A stretch of 12,397 bases of DNA from Phycisphaerales bacterium UBA2266 (GTDB taxonomy: Bacteria; Planctomycetota; Phycisphaerae; Sedimentisphaerales; Anaerobacaceae): contig DDXG01000267.1 of NCBI GenBank assembly GCA_002347125.1, positions 1-12,397 on the forward strand, given 5' to 3'. This document shows, in pieces, positions 1 through 5,869 of this stretch; position 1 is the stretch's first letter; the number at the start of each line of letters is the position of its first letter. Under the pieces are notes generated by a model that saw nothing but the letters and a program-made list of their open reading frames with translations, was not told where the DNA came from and ran no database searches. A program made the translations under genes and the position numbers.

Positions 1-53
1 CTCAGAATGACATAGAGTGCTTCGCTCAGAATGACGTACAACGCTTCGTTCAG
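1..53. repeat. 24-bp tandem repeat, two full units plus a partial third, open at left edge
   Basis: Positions 1-24 and 25-48 are two copies of one 24-bp unit. Both begin CTCAGAATGAC and end GCTTCG, and they match at about 20 of 24 positions; the differences lie in the middle. A third copy starts at 49 (TTCAG) and then diverges. The array probably continues to the left of the window. It lies 3' of the operon on the minus strand. Function is unknown; the unit has no obvious dyad symmetry, so it is not simply a terminator. Confidence 0.75.
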
Positions 54-84
54 GGCGGGCCTGGCCCCGCAGTTTGTCGTCTTC

Positions 85-132
85 CACGGGCGAGACGCCC
101 GTGGGACTCACGGGCAGGATGCCCGTGCTACT
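85..132. repeat. Two tandem 24-bp palindromic repeat units (CACGGGC-N5-GCCCGTG)
   Basis: Unit 1 is 85-108 and unit 2 is 109-132. Each holds a perfect 7-bp inverted repeat, CACGGGC / GCCCGTG, around a 5-nt centre (GAGAC in unit 1, AGGAT in unit 2), followed by a 5-nt linker (GGACT-like or CTACT). Extragenic palindromes of this kind recur in planctomycete-type genomes, where they generate spurious peptides such as HGQDARAT; that is recall, not a search. Each can form a hairpin in RNA from either strand. They may act as REP-like elements or mRNA 3'-end stabilisers for the operon ending at 190, which is inference. Confidence 0.8.
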
Positions 133-158
133 TCTCACACACCCTCCAAGATAGTCTG

Positions 159-179
159 GTGGAGCCAGGCCGACTCCAC
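159..179 (-). terminator. Stem-loop just past the operon end, possible terminator without U tract
   Basis: Read on the minus strand, GTGGAGTC pairs with GGCTCCAC (eight pairs, one a G-U) around the 5-nt loop GGCCT. It begins 11 bp after the stop codon of the last operon gene. No run of T follows, so a simple intrinsic terminator is not well supported; it could be a 3' stabilising hairpin or could act together with the palindromes at 85-132. Confidence 0.35.
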
Positions 180-189
180 GTGCCACGCA

Positions 190-987
190 CTACGGCCGCA
201 CATCCACCTTCACATGAAACGCCCCCGGCACCGGCTCATCGGAGGCCACATACAGATACCCGCCGCCGCAGCCGGAGTACATGGCCCCCGGATGGGCCTG
301 CTGATAGCACCTCAGCAGCGAGGCCAGGTCCACGGTCAGCGTCCGATGCCGCACCGTCCCCGGCAGAATCGCCTCCCAGCACGCCATGCACTCGTTCATC
401 GATGCACCGAGGGCCTGCGTATCGCGCGACACAATCGCATCGTAGCAATCCCTGCCCGATTGCCCCAGCCGCCCGATCCACCGCGGGTCCAGGTTCTTGA
501 CCTCCAGCGGGTTGTAGCCATCCGGCCGTGGGCCCACCGGCAGGACGTGAATCACCCGCTCCAACCAGCGCGCCGTCTCCGGGTCGTTGTTCGACTCGAT
601 ATGCACCGGGAAGATGCCCCCGCGATGGTGGTAGTCATAGTCCAGGCGGCTGATGCCGGGATAGACCAGCCCGATCATATCCTGCGAACCCGACGGCTCG
701 GCCTTGCCCTCGTTTTCAGCGGCGTAGAGTTCCGCCACGAGCTCATCCGGGTTGCGGTCCGGCAGGCCATCTCTCCATAGACGCAGTGCGATATTCCGCG
801 TGCCGATGCATATCCCGGATCGGTCCATGAACCGAAACTGCGGCACGAGCCGCACCACGACCATCGAGCCGGGCGGCGATGGATTGAGCCTCGATGCAAA
901 CGGCTGGTCGATCCACCCCCCGGCCAGTGCAATGCGGTACGGCAGGTTCCCGACGACGTCCGTGATTCGTGGTTTCCCGTTCGCCAT
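190..987 (-). CDS. Short, divergent GHMP-kinase-like protein (sugar kinase family)
   Basis: 265 aa. The GHMP-kinase signatures seen are an N-terminal RIALAGGWIDQP (residues 18-29, motif 1), a weak motif 2 (SGICIGTRNIA, 57-67), a QD pair (102-103) where the family carries its catalytic Asp, and a clear C-terminal motif 3 (GAMYSGCGGGYLYV, 234-247). The closest relatives appear to be heptose-7-phosphate / L-fucose-type kinases, which phosphorylate sugars with ATP in the cytoplasm. Those are usually 330 aa or more; here motifs 1 and 2 are only about 28 residues apart, and motif 2 lacks the usual G-L-G-S-S. Catalysis is therefore uncertain. ATG at 987 is chosen because GGAG lies 6 nt upstream. ATG at 999 or TTG at 1023, 15 bp from the preceding stop, are alternatives. 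It is the last gene of a three-gene operon behind a sugar-nucleotide epimerase, which fits a sugar substrate. Confidence 0.7.
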   Translation of the reverse strand: MANGKPRITDVVGNLPYRIALAGGWIDQPFASRLNPSPPGSMVVVRLVPQFRFMDRSGICIGTRNIALRLWRDGLPDRNPDELVAELYAAENEGKAEPSGSQDMIGLVYPGISRLDYDYHHRGGIFPVHIESNNDPETARWLERVIHVLPVGPRPDGYNPLEVKNLDPRWIGRLGQSGRDCYDAIVSRDTQALGASMNECMACWEAILPGTVRHRTLTVDLASLLRCYQQAHPGAMYSGCGGGYLYVASDEPVPGAFHVKVDVRP

Positions 988-1038
988 GTACGGCTCCATC
1001 TTGCCCGCAGCCGGCAGCGTCAAACGTCCACCGCCGCG

Positions 1039-2079
1039 TCAACTGACTGTCCGTTTGCCCGCCTTGCGGTCCATGTACTGCGTCTTGATCCAGTCGTAGG
1101 TCTTCTTCAGCCCGACCTCAAACGGCGTGCCCGGCTGCCAACCAAGGACCTCCTGGATGAACGTGTTGTCGCTGTTGCGCCCAGCCACGCCGGTCGGCGC
1201 GTTCATATCATACTTGCGTTTGAGCGTGATGCCGCCGATGCCCTCGGCCAGCGATACGAGGTCGTTGATGGAGATCAGTTGGCTCGATCCGAGGTTGATG
1301 GGCGTGGCGATCAGCCGCTGGCAGTGCGTGATCATGTCGATGCCCTGGACGCAATCGTCGATGTACATGAAGCTCCGCGTCTGGCGGCCGGTGCCCCAGA
1401 TGACGATCTCATCGGCCCCGGTGTCCTTGGCCTCGATCACCTTGCGACAGATCGCCGCCGGGGCCTTCTCGCGCCCGCCGTCCCACGTTCCGAACGGCCC
1501 GTAGACATTGTGAAACCGCGCCATGGCCGTCCAGAACCCGCGCTCGGCCCAGTATTCCTGGCAGAACATCTCGCTCATCAGCTTCTCCCAGCCGTACCCG
1601 CGCTCGGCCATCGCCGGATATGCATCCGATTCCTTGAGCGCCCGACAATTCGGGTCCTTCTGCAGGTCCGTGTTGTAGGCACAGGCCGAGGAACTGAAGA
1701 AATACCGCTGCGCGCCGGCCCGGTAGGCCGCCTCGATCATGTGCGTATTGATCAGGATGCTCCGCAGGCACTCGATGCGGAAACGCTCGATGAAGCCCAT
1801 GCCCCCCATGTCGGCGGCCAGGTTGTACACCTCGGCCGCCCCCTCGCACGCCCGCTTGCAGTTGTCCTCATACTGCAGGTCCATGCACAGACACTCGGTC
1901 CCCGGTGTCCGCTGGTACCATTGCGGCAGCGGTTTCTTATCGACGGCCCGGATCCGCGTGAATCCCTGTTCGTGGAAATACCTCGCCAGCGCCCCGGCGA
2001 TGAAGCCGCCCGCGCCGCCGATGACAATCAAATCGTCCTTGTTCAACATCGAACCCGCTGTCGGATTCCTACCGGTCAT
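1039..2079 (-). CDS. GDP-mannose 3,5-epimerase homologue (extended SDR, NAD-dependent)
   Basis: 346 aa, full length for the family. The Rossmann NAD site is GGAGGFIA (21-28). NLAADMGGMGFI (86-97) and the stretches FHNVYGPFGTW and GREKAPAA are hallmarks of GDP-mannose 3,5-epimerase (EC 5.1.3.18), which in plants converts GDP-D-mannose to GDP-L-galactose and GDP-L-gulose. The catalytic set is present: C133 in SSSAC, Y162-x3-K166, and K205. Each is offset by exactly 12 from the Arabidopsis residues C145, Y174/K178 and K217. I chose ATG 2079 because AAAGGA lies about 7 nt upstream; the longer open frame to 2139 would overlap the upstream gene, and ATG 2049 is a weaker alternative. It starts 26 bp after the URO-D-like gene and ends 51 bp before the kinase-like gene. 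Cytoplasmic. The exact substrate in a bacterium is inference; a related GDP-sugar is possible. Confidence 0.85.
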   Translation of the reverse strand: MTGRNPTAGSMLNKDDLIVIGGAGGFIAGALARYFHEQGFTRIRAVDKKPLPQWYQRTPGTECLCMDLQYEDNCKRACEGAAEVYNLAADMGGMGFIERFRIECLRSILINTHMIEAAYRAGAQRYFFSSSACAYNTDLQKDPNCRALKESDAYPAMAERGYGWEKLMSEMFCQEYWAERGFWTAMARFHNVYGPFGTWDGGREKAPAAICRKVIEAKDTGADEIVIWGTGRQTRSFMYIDDCVQGIDMITHCQRLIATPINLGSSQLISINDLVSLAEGIGGITLKRKYDMNAPTGVAGRNSDNTFIQEVLGWQPGTPFEVGLKKTYDWIKTQYMDRKAGKRTVS

Positions 2080-2105
2080 CGAATGTCCTTTCAGTGTCCA
2101 ATGGA

Positions 2106-3278
2106 TCAATACCGCCCATATTCCCGCAAAGCCTCCCACATTGCCACAATATTCTCCGGCGGCACGTCCGCCTGGATGTTGTGAATCGTGTTGAAGACGT
2201 ATCCGCCGCCGGGCATCAGGGCCTCCAGGTTCCGCCGCACGTTCTCGGCCACCTGCCGTGGCGTGCCGTAAGGAAACACGTTCTGAGTCTCCACTCCGCC
2301 ACCCCAGAACGTAACGTGCCGCCCGAAATCGCGCTTCAGTTCATACGGGTCCATCCCCTGGGCGGTGATATGGACGGGATTGATGATGTCAATGCCCATG
2401 TCGATGAAATCCGCCAGGAACGGACGGATGTTGCCGCACGAATGGAAGAACACATACCGCTGCTCGCCCGACGGCCTGGCCCTGTCCAGCAGCCGTCGGA
2501 TGAAGACGATCAGATCCCGCAGGCGGGGTCTGAAGATGGCCCTGAACATCTCATGGCTGATAAGCTGGCTCTGCTGCGTGCCGTAGTCATCGGCCTCGGC
2601 TACGATATCCACCACGTCGGCCAGTGTCGGCAGGGCCATAGCCCAGAATTGCTTCTTCAGCTCAAGAATGCGGTCCAGCACCAGACAGGCCGCCCCTGGA
2701 TCGGCCGCCAGATCGCACAAGATGTTCTCCATGCCCCGCAGGCGCTGAGCCATCTCGAACAGCCCGGCGCAGAGGCCCTTGAGGACGACGATCTTGCCCT
2801 GGGCCCTGTAGGTGAGCGCCTGATCCCGCAGGCCTGTTATCATCCGCGGATCGGCGGGGGTCGGCCAGGTGTGACCGGCAATCTGCTCGGCCGTGACCGT
2901 CAGCCCGTCCAGCGGCGAGCCGACCTGCGACCACCACAGGCCGTTGTCCTTGGGCATCCGCTGGGTGAATCCCCAGGCATCGACATGCTCCCAGTAATCC
3001 CCGGCATCGGCCGGCGTGATTCGGGAGTTATGGCTGGTCAGCGGGTAGAGGCCCCGCGTATCGACCCCCAACCTGTCAAGCAGTCTCTCGCACGGGCGCA
3101 CGACCTGTTGATAGACATCGGCGAATTCGATCGGCTCCGGGTCGATCCCCAAGTAACCGCAGAGCCGCCGATACGCCCGAATGTGAATGCCCGTACACTG
3201 CATGGAGGCCAGGTCGTAGGGCACCCGGTCGGGTTCTTTGTGCGCCAGTGTTGTCAGAATCCTTTCACGGCTGTCCAA
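2106..3278 (-). CDS. Uroporphyrinogen decarboxylase (URO-D/MtaA fold) family protein, function unknown
   Basis: 390 aa. It opens MDSRERILTTLAHKEPDRVP, the usual start of the URO-D superfamily branch that includes corrinoid methyltransferases (MtaA/MtbA/CmuA-like). Other family marks are EADDYGTQQSQLIS (228-241), the HxC of FFHSCG (H279, C281) and the closing DVPPENI near 371-377. Methyltransferases of this fold bind zinc through HxC plus a later Cys. Here the later position reads TIHNIQ, with H366 instead of Cys, so a zinc site would have to be Cys/His-based. It is unlikely to be the haem-pathway HemE: no haem genes are nearby and the sequence is of the expanded family type. The start is TTG at 3278: AGGAG sits 7 nt upstream, and the first ATG (residue 26) would delete the conserved N-terminus. 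First gene of an operon with a GDP-sugar epimerase and a kinase-like gene. Confidence 0.8.
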   Translation of the reverse strand: MDSRERILTTLAHKEPDRVPYDLASMQCTGIHIRAYRRLCGYLGIDPEPIEFADVYQQVVRPCERLLDRLGVDTRGLYPLTSHNSRITPADAGDYWEHVDAWGFTQRMPKDNGLWWSQVGSPLDGLTVTAEQIAGHTWPTPADPRMITGLRDQALTYRAQGKIVVLKGLCAGLFEMAQRLRGMENILCDLAADPGAACLVLDRILELKKQFWAMALPTLADVVDIVAEADDYGTQQSQLISHEMFRAIFRPRLRDLIVFIRRLLDRARPSGEQRYVFFHSCGNIRPFLADFIDMGIDIINPVHITAQGMDPYELKRDFGRHVTFWGGGVETQNVFPYGTPRQVAENVRRNLEALMPGGGYVFNTIHNIQADVPPENIVAMWEALREYGRY

Positions 3279-3517
3279 TCACGGTCTCCTGCGGGCCTGC
3301 GGCGGTTGTAACTGTTGGCGCGGACAGGATACACGCTCACAGCCGCCCGTGCAAGAGTCCCTCCAGCGCCAAGCCGCTCGAAATGCGCATGAAAAAAGGA
3401 GACACAGGCGAGCAATGCACTACGTTGTGGCCTCGTCTCCTTGTCGCGGCGTGCCCGAATGCACACCACCGCGGTTCGTGCTTATGAGACCAACTGATCT
3501 CTGTCTGCACCCGCGAC
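3279..3517 (-). promoter_or_regulatory. Structured 5' leader of the URO-D operon (candidate riboswitch/attenuator)
   Basis: From the predicted transcription start near 3517 to the TTG at 3278 there are about 240 nt without a convincing gene. On the minus strand the order is hairpin 1 (3486-3501: GAGATC, loop AGTT, GGTCTC, with one G-U pair), hairpin 2 (3445-3473: CGCGG/CCGCG outer stem and GTGC/GCAC inner stem), then the terminator-like hairpin at 3392-3442, then about 110 nt to the start codon. GTCTC of hairpin 1 (3486-3490) could instead pair with GAGAC of the terminator 5' arm (3435-3439), a possible antiterminator switch. I do not recognise a known riboswitch core, including cobalamin, SAM or T-box. 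Regulation is inference. Confidence 0.45.
3392..3442 (-). terminator. Intrinsic terminator hairpin in the leader of the URO-D operon
   Basis: On the minus strand AAGGAGAC (3442-3435) pairs perfectly with GTCTCCTT (3403-3396). A second short stem, AGGC/GCCT (3433-3430 with 3409-3406), lies inside it, and the 3' arm runs into a T tract (six T in all, 3397-3392). It sits about 75 nt after the predicted transcription start and 115 nt before the TTG start codon, a typical attenuator position. It could also end transcripts reading through from the DUF11 gene that stops at 3653, about 210 nt upstream on this strand. Confidence 0.6.
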
Positions 3518-3523
3518 ATACAT

Positions 3524-3552
3524 AGTATACACCACCGGCCCCGGCAGGTCAA
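3524..3552 (-). promoter_or_regulatory. Sigma70-type promoter for the URO-D / GDP-mannose epimerase / GHMP operon
   Basis: On the minus strand TTGACC (3552-3547) and TATACT (3529-3524) are separated by exactly 17 nt; five of six bases match consensus in each box. The predicted start is near 3517. It lies about 250 nt upstream of the first gene. The stretch between it and the upstream gene's stop (3553-3652) holds no gene; there is only an irregular inverted repeat (GTTGTC 3584-3589 / GACAAC 3617-3622). Confidence 0.7.
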
Positions 3553-3652
3553 GCCTTATTTCCATGTCCGGCTCAGAATTCATGTTGTCCGGCCGGCGGC
3601 GCCCAGACTTGCGGGCGACAACTCACCGGAAGAGAGCGCCATCATCCATGGC

Positions 3653-5428
3653 CTATTTGAATATCCGCGTGGCTTCGGACTTTTCGACCGCGCGACCGAG
3701 TTGATCCGTGGTTAATGTTACCTTGAACAGGCTGTCTCCCGGCTGCTCGGCCGTTACGACGACCCGCCACACCGCTTTGGCGCCGGGAGCCAGTGTTTCA
3801 ACCGGTGCAAACACAATCCTGCTTCCCTTCTCCGTGCCGACCGTAGCCCCGGTTGAATAGACGTACTTCACAGACTTCTCAACATCGCAGACGACGGTTA
3901 CATTCGTGGCCGTCGCGGTGCCCTGGTTCTCAACCGTAATCTGATAGGTGCACCGCTGACCGAGTTCAATCGGGTCTTCGAGGTCAACGACCTCCATCGT
4001 CACCGCCGGGATGCCGGTCAGGGTCGTTTCCGCCGACGCGGTTGCCGGCTCGGCGTATTTCGCCGTGGCGATGGCGTTGCTGGCCAGCACCCCTTCAATA
4101 CTCGGCGTGTAAGATACTCTGACCGTCCGTGAAACGCCCGGGTCCAGCGTGCCCAAGTCCCATACCAGTTTCGTGCCGCGGAGGATACGCGCCCCGGCGC
4201 TGGCCTTGATCGAACTGATGCCCCTCGGCAGCGCCTCCTCAATCACGGTGTCCAGGGCTGCGACCTCGCCGGTGTTGGTGACCGTCATGTCATAAGTCAC
4301 CATGCGGCCGACGTATTGTGCGCCGGGACCGGTCTTTACCAACTTCAGCGTCGGCTGCTGCACCAGTGTCGTGACACCCATGGCCTCGGCCTCCAGTCCT
4401 CCGACGCTGGTGGCCCGACCGCCCATCGCATAACTGCCGGGGGCGTCGGCGTAGACGTCCATCCGGAATTCACGCGATTCTCCGGCCTTGAGACGGTCGG
4501 CGTCGAATGTCAGTTCCGTTTGCCCGTCCAGGGTCTTGATCCCCGTGGGCAAGAGGCTCGTAACGCGGACCTTCTCGACGACCCCCGTGCCGGGATTCGA
4601 CACCACAAGAACGACTGGAATCGGCTCGCCCATGGCAACTCTTGCCGGGGCGTCCGTGATCGCAAGCTCCAGCCGGGGCTGGACCACCCTGACCAGGGCG
4701 TCCGCCTGGTCGCACTGTGTCACGACATCGGTATGGTGCCTCAGATCGCTCAGCATGGTCGGCACACCCGTGATCGTGATCTGCCGGGTCGCGTTCGGCC
4801 ACAGCGAGTCAATCTCCCAGATCAGACGGTTGCCGTCGACCCGTGGTTCGGGTGTGGCTTCCTGAAAGTGGAAACCGGCCGACAGGGTCTCCGTCACGAC
4901 GACATTGGGAACCTGTGCCGTTGTGATGCTGGTCAGAATCACCGTATAGGTGAAGGGCTTATCCAGTTCGACCTGCTCCGGCATGGCCTTATCGATTTTC
5001 ACCAGGGCGGGGTCCTTCTTCCTGACCGAGACAGCCGGTTCATTCGGCTCGCTTGTTGTGGGGGCCGTCGCGGCGACCGGACCCTCCGCCGGCGGCGCCA
5101 CCGTTGCAGGCGCCGCCACGGGCACGAGAGGCGCAGCCGCCAGCGTAAAAGGCGCCATCGTGGGCGCAAGAGGCGCAGGCTCGGTCACAGAGGGCGACGT
5201 CACGGGCGCAACAGGCGCAGCCGGCAGGGCGGGACCGGCGATCACCACCTGCCCCGCGGGGACCTTGTTGGGCTCCGCTTCGGCGGCCGCAAGCAACTCC
5301 GCAATGCTCTTATCGAGAGCGGCCGCTGTGTTGTCCGGCTTCTCACTGGGAGGCGCAGCCCATAGCATCACGTTGACCACCATTGCCACAATTGCCGCGA
5401 ACCACGCCTTGCAGAGCCATCTGTTCAT
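3653..5428 (-). CDS. Secreted DUF11-repeat protein (OmcB-like conserved repeats) with Ala/Pro-rich linker
   Basis: 591 aa. N-terminal signal peptide: basic MNRWLCKAW, a hydrophobic core to about residue 23, and a likely cut after AWAA-type residues near 25. Residues 56-140 are a low-complexity Ala/Pro/Val linker. Four DUF11-type immunoglobulin-like repeats follow (about 141-250, 251-357, 358-474, 475-591), each with a pattern like 'F-Y-V-x-N-x-G-x-A-x-N-V-x-V-x-D-x-L-P-x-G' and a closing strand rich in V/T. Such domains occur in cell-wall or outer-membrane surface proteins such as chlamydial OmcB. No enzyme motif, C-terminal anchor or sorting signal is visible. The start at 5428 is set by AAGGAG 7 nt upstream; the open frame runs to 5530 but that part is leader. 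Its own promoter lies at 5595-5623, so it is probably monocistronic. A structural, periplasmic or envelope role is inference. Confidence 0.8.
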   Translation of the reverse strand: MNRWLCKAWFAAIVAMVVNVMLWAAPPSEKPDNTAAALDKSIAELLAAAEAEPNKVPAGQVVIAGPALPAAPVAPVTSPSVTEPAPLAPTMAPFTLAAAPLVPVAAPATVAPPAEGPVAATAPTTSEPNEPAVSVRKKDPALVKIDKAMPEQVELDKPFTYTVILTSITTAQVPNVVVTETLSAGFHFQEATPEPRVDGNRLIWEIDSLWPNATRQITITGVPTMLSDLRHHTDVVTQCDQADALVRVVQPRLELAITDAPARVAMGEPIPVVLVVSNPGTGVVEKVRVTSLLPTGIKTLDGQTELTFDADRLKAGESREFRMDVYADAPGSYAMGGRATSVGGLEAEAMGVTTLVQQPTLKLVKTGPGAQYVGRMVTYDMTVTNTGEVAALDTVIEEALPRGISSIKASAGARILRGTKLVWDLGTLDPGVSRTVRVSYTPSIEGVLASNAIATAKYAEPATASAETTLTGIPAVTMEVVDLEDPIELGQRCTYQITVENQGTATATNVTVVCDVEKSVKYVYSTGATVGTEKGSRIVFAPVETLAPGAKAVWRVVVTAEQPGDSLFKVTLTTDQLGRAVEKSEATRIFK

Positions 5429-5588
5429 TTTATCGCTCCTTATACTGAGCTTGGAGCCGCCGGGCAGGGGCAACCAGGTCCCATAAGCCGACCGCCAATC
5501 TGAATGCCGTATTCGTAGCGAGCGCAACATTGCCGCGCGCTGATTACCCTATGGTCGGAATCCCTTCCCGTCTTGGCTGCACAGAAAC
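5429..5588 (-). promoter_or_regulatory. 5' leader of the DUF11 gene with a possible SD-sequestering hairpin (5435-5457)
   Basis: The predicted transcript starts near 5588 and reaches the ATG at 5428 after about 160 nt. GCTCC (5457-5453 on the minus strand) can pair with GGAGC (5439-5435), which contains the GGAG of the ribosome binding site; the loop is 13 nt. A shorter competing pairing uses GCTC inside that loop. Upstream is a C/G-rich stretch (about 5452-5495) able to fold. No known riboswitch consensus was recognised. The frame is open through the leader but has no good upstream start signal. Confidence 0.35.
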
Positions 5589-5594
5589 GAGCCT

Positions 5595-5623
5595 ATTATA
5601 CCACCCTCAGGCCGCGATGGCAA
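5595..5623 (-). promoter_or_regulatory. Sigma70-type promoter for the DUF11-repeat gene
   Basis: On the minus strand TTGCCA (5623-5618) and a perfect TATAAT (5600-5595) are separated by 17 nt. It lies 167 bp upstream of the chosen ATG and downstream of the beta-helix gene's stop at 5870, so the two minus-strand genes appear to be separate transcription units. Confidence 0.7.
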
Positions 5624-5675
5624 TAGCGGGGGAACCTGCACGGCCCCGGACAAGCCCGCTCGAGGCCTCAAGACA

Positions 5676-5710
5676 GCGTCCTTCACGGTATGAATCGGTG
5701 AAAAGGACGC
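5676..5710. other. Long inverted repeat between beta-helix and DUF11 genes
   Basis: GCGTCCTTCAC (5676-5686) pairs with GTGAAAAGGACGC (5698-5710) apart from a two-A bulge, giving an 11-bp stem with an 11-nt loop. It lies 160-194 bp past the beta-helix stop and about 55 bp upstream of the DUF11 promoter. A terminator is possible, but neither strand has a good T run directly after it. It could also be an operator. The rest of 5624-5869 shows no gene, apart from the 23-bp element at 5810-5832. Confidence 0.4.
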
Positions 5711-5809
5711 GCCGGAACACAAAAAAGGATGCAAATTCCCCCCGACGCCCGCAGAGAACGCCGGCCCATAATAACACCCCACCTTGCCGTCAGGACGCGC
5801 ACCACCGCC

Positions 5810-5832
5810 GGTCCCGTCGACCCCAAGGCGCC
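5810..5832. repeat. Copy A of a diverged 23-bp element
   Basis: This stretch matches 6959-6981 at 17 of 23 positions. Both contain GTCG and AA near the centre and end in a CC-type block. Most of the differences fall three bases apart, as if third codon positions had diverged. On the plus strand both would read GPV(D/A)PKA; on the minus strand GALG(S/A)TGP. It lies 38 bp past the stop of the beta-helix gene. Origin unknown. Confidence 0.4.
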
Positions 5833-5869
5833 GTGCTCAAGAAACCGACGGCGGCTTGCCGACGAACCG

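Noticed and set aside
85..132. Possible CRISPR repeats
   Set aside because: Only two palindromic units with a 5-nt linker; no unique spacers and no cas genes.
31..780. 249-codon plus-strand frame starting inside the repeats
   Set aside because: Its start is repeat-derived peptide (HGRDARGTHGQDARAT) and the remainder is antisense to the GHMP-like gene.
1279..2184. 301-codon plus-strand frame
   Set aside because: Antisense to the GDP-mannose epimerase homologue, which has complete family motifs.
2094..3311. 405-codon plus-strand frame
   Set aside because: Antisense to the URO-D-family gene; no domain signals.
3482..3582. 33-codon minus-strand frame (begins MNSEPDMEIRL) covering the operon promoter
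   Set aside because: No ribosome site; it overlaps the -35 and -10 boxes and could not be made from that promoter.
3584..3622. Inverted repeat GTTGTC / GACAAC just past the DUF11 gene's stop, considered as terminator
   Set aside because: The stem needs an 11-nt one-sided bulge to extend and no T run follows on the minus strand.
4316..5365. 349-codon plus-strand frame rich in Arg/Gly/His
   Set aside because: Antisense of the Ala/Pro linker and DUF11 repeats; composition is typical of a shadow frame.
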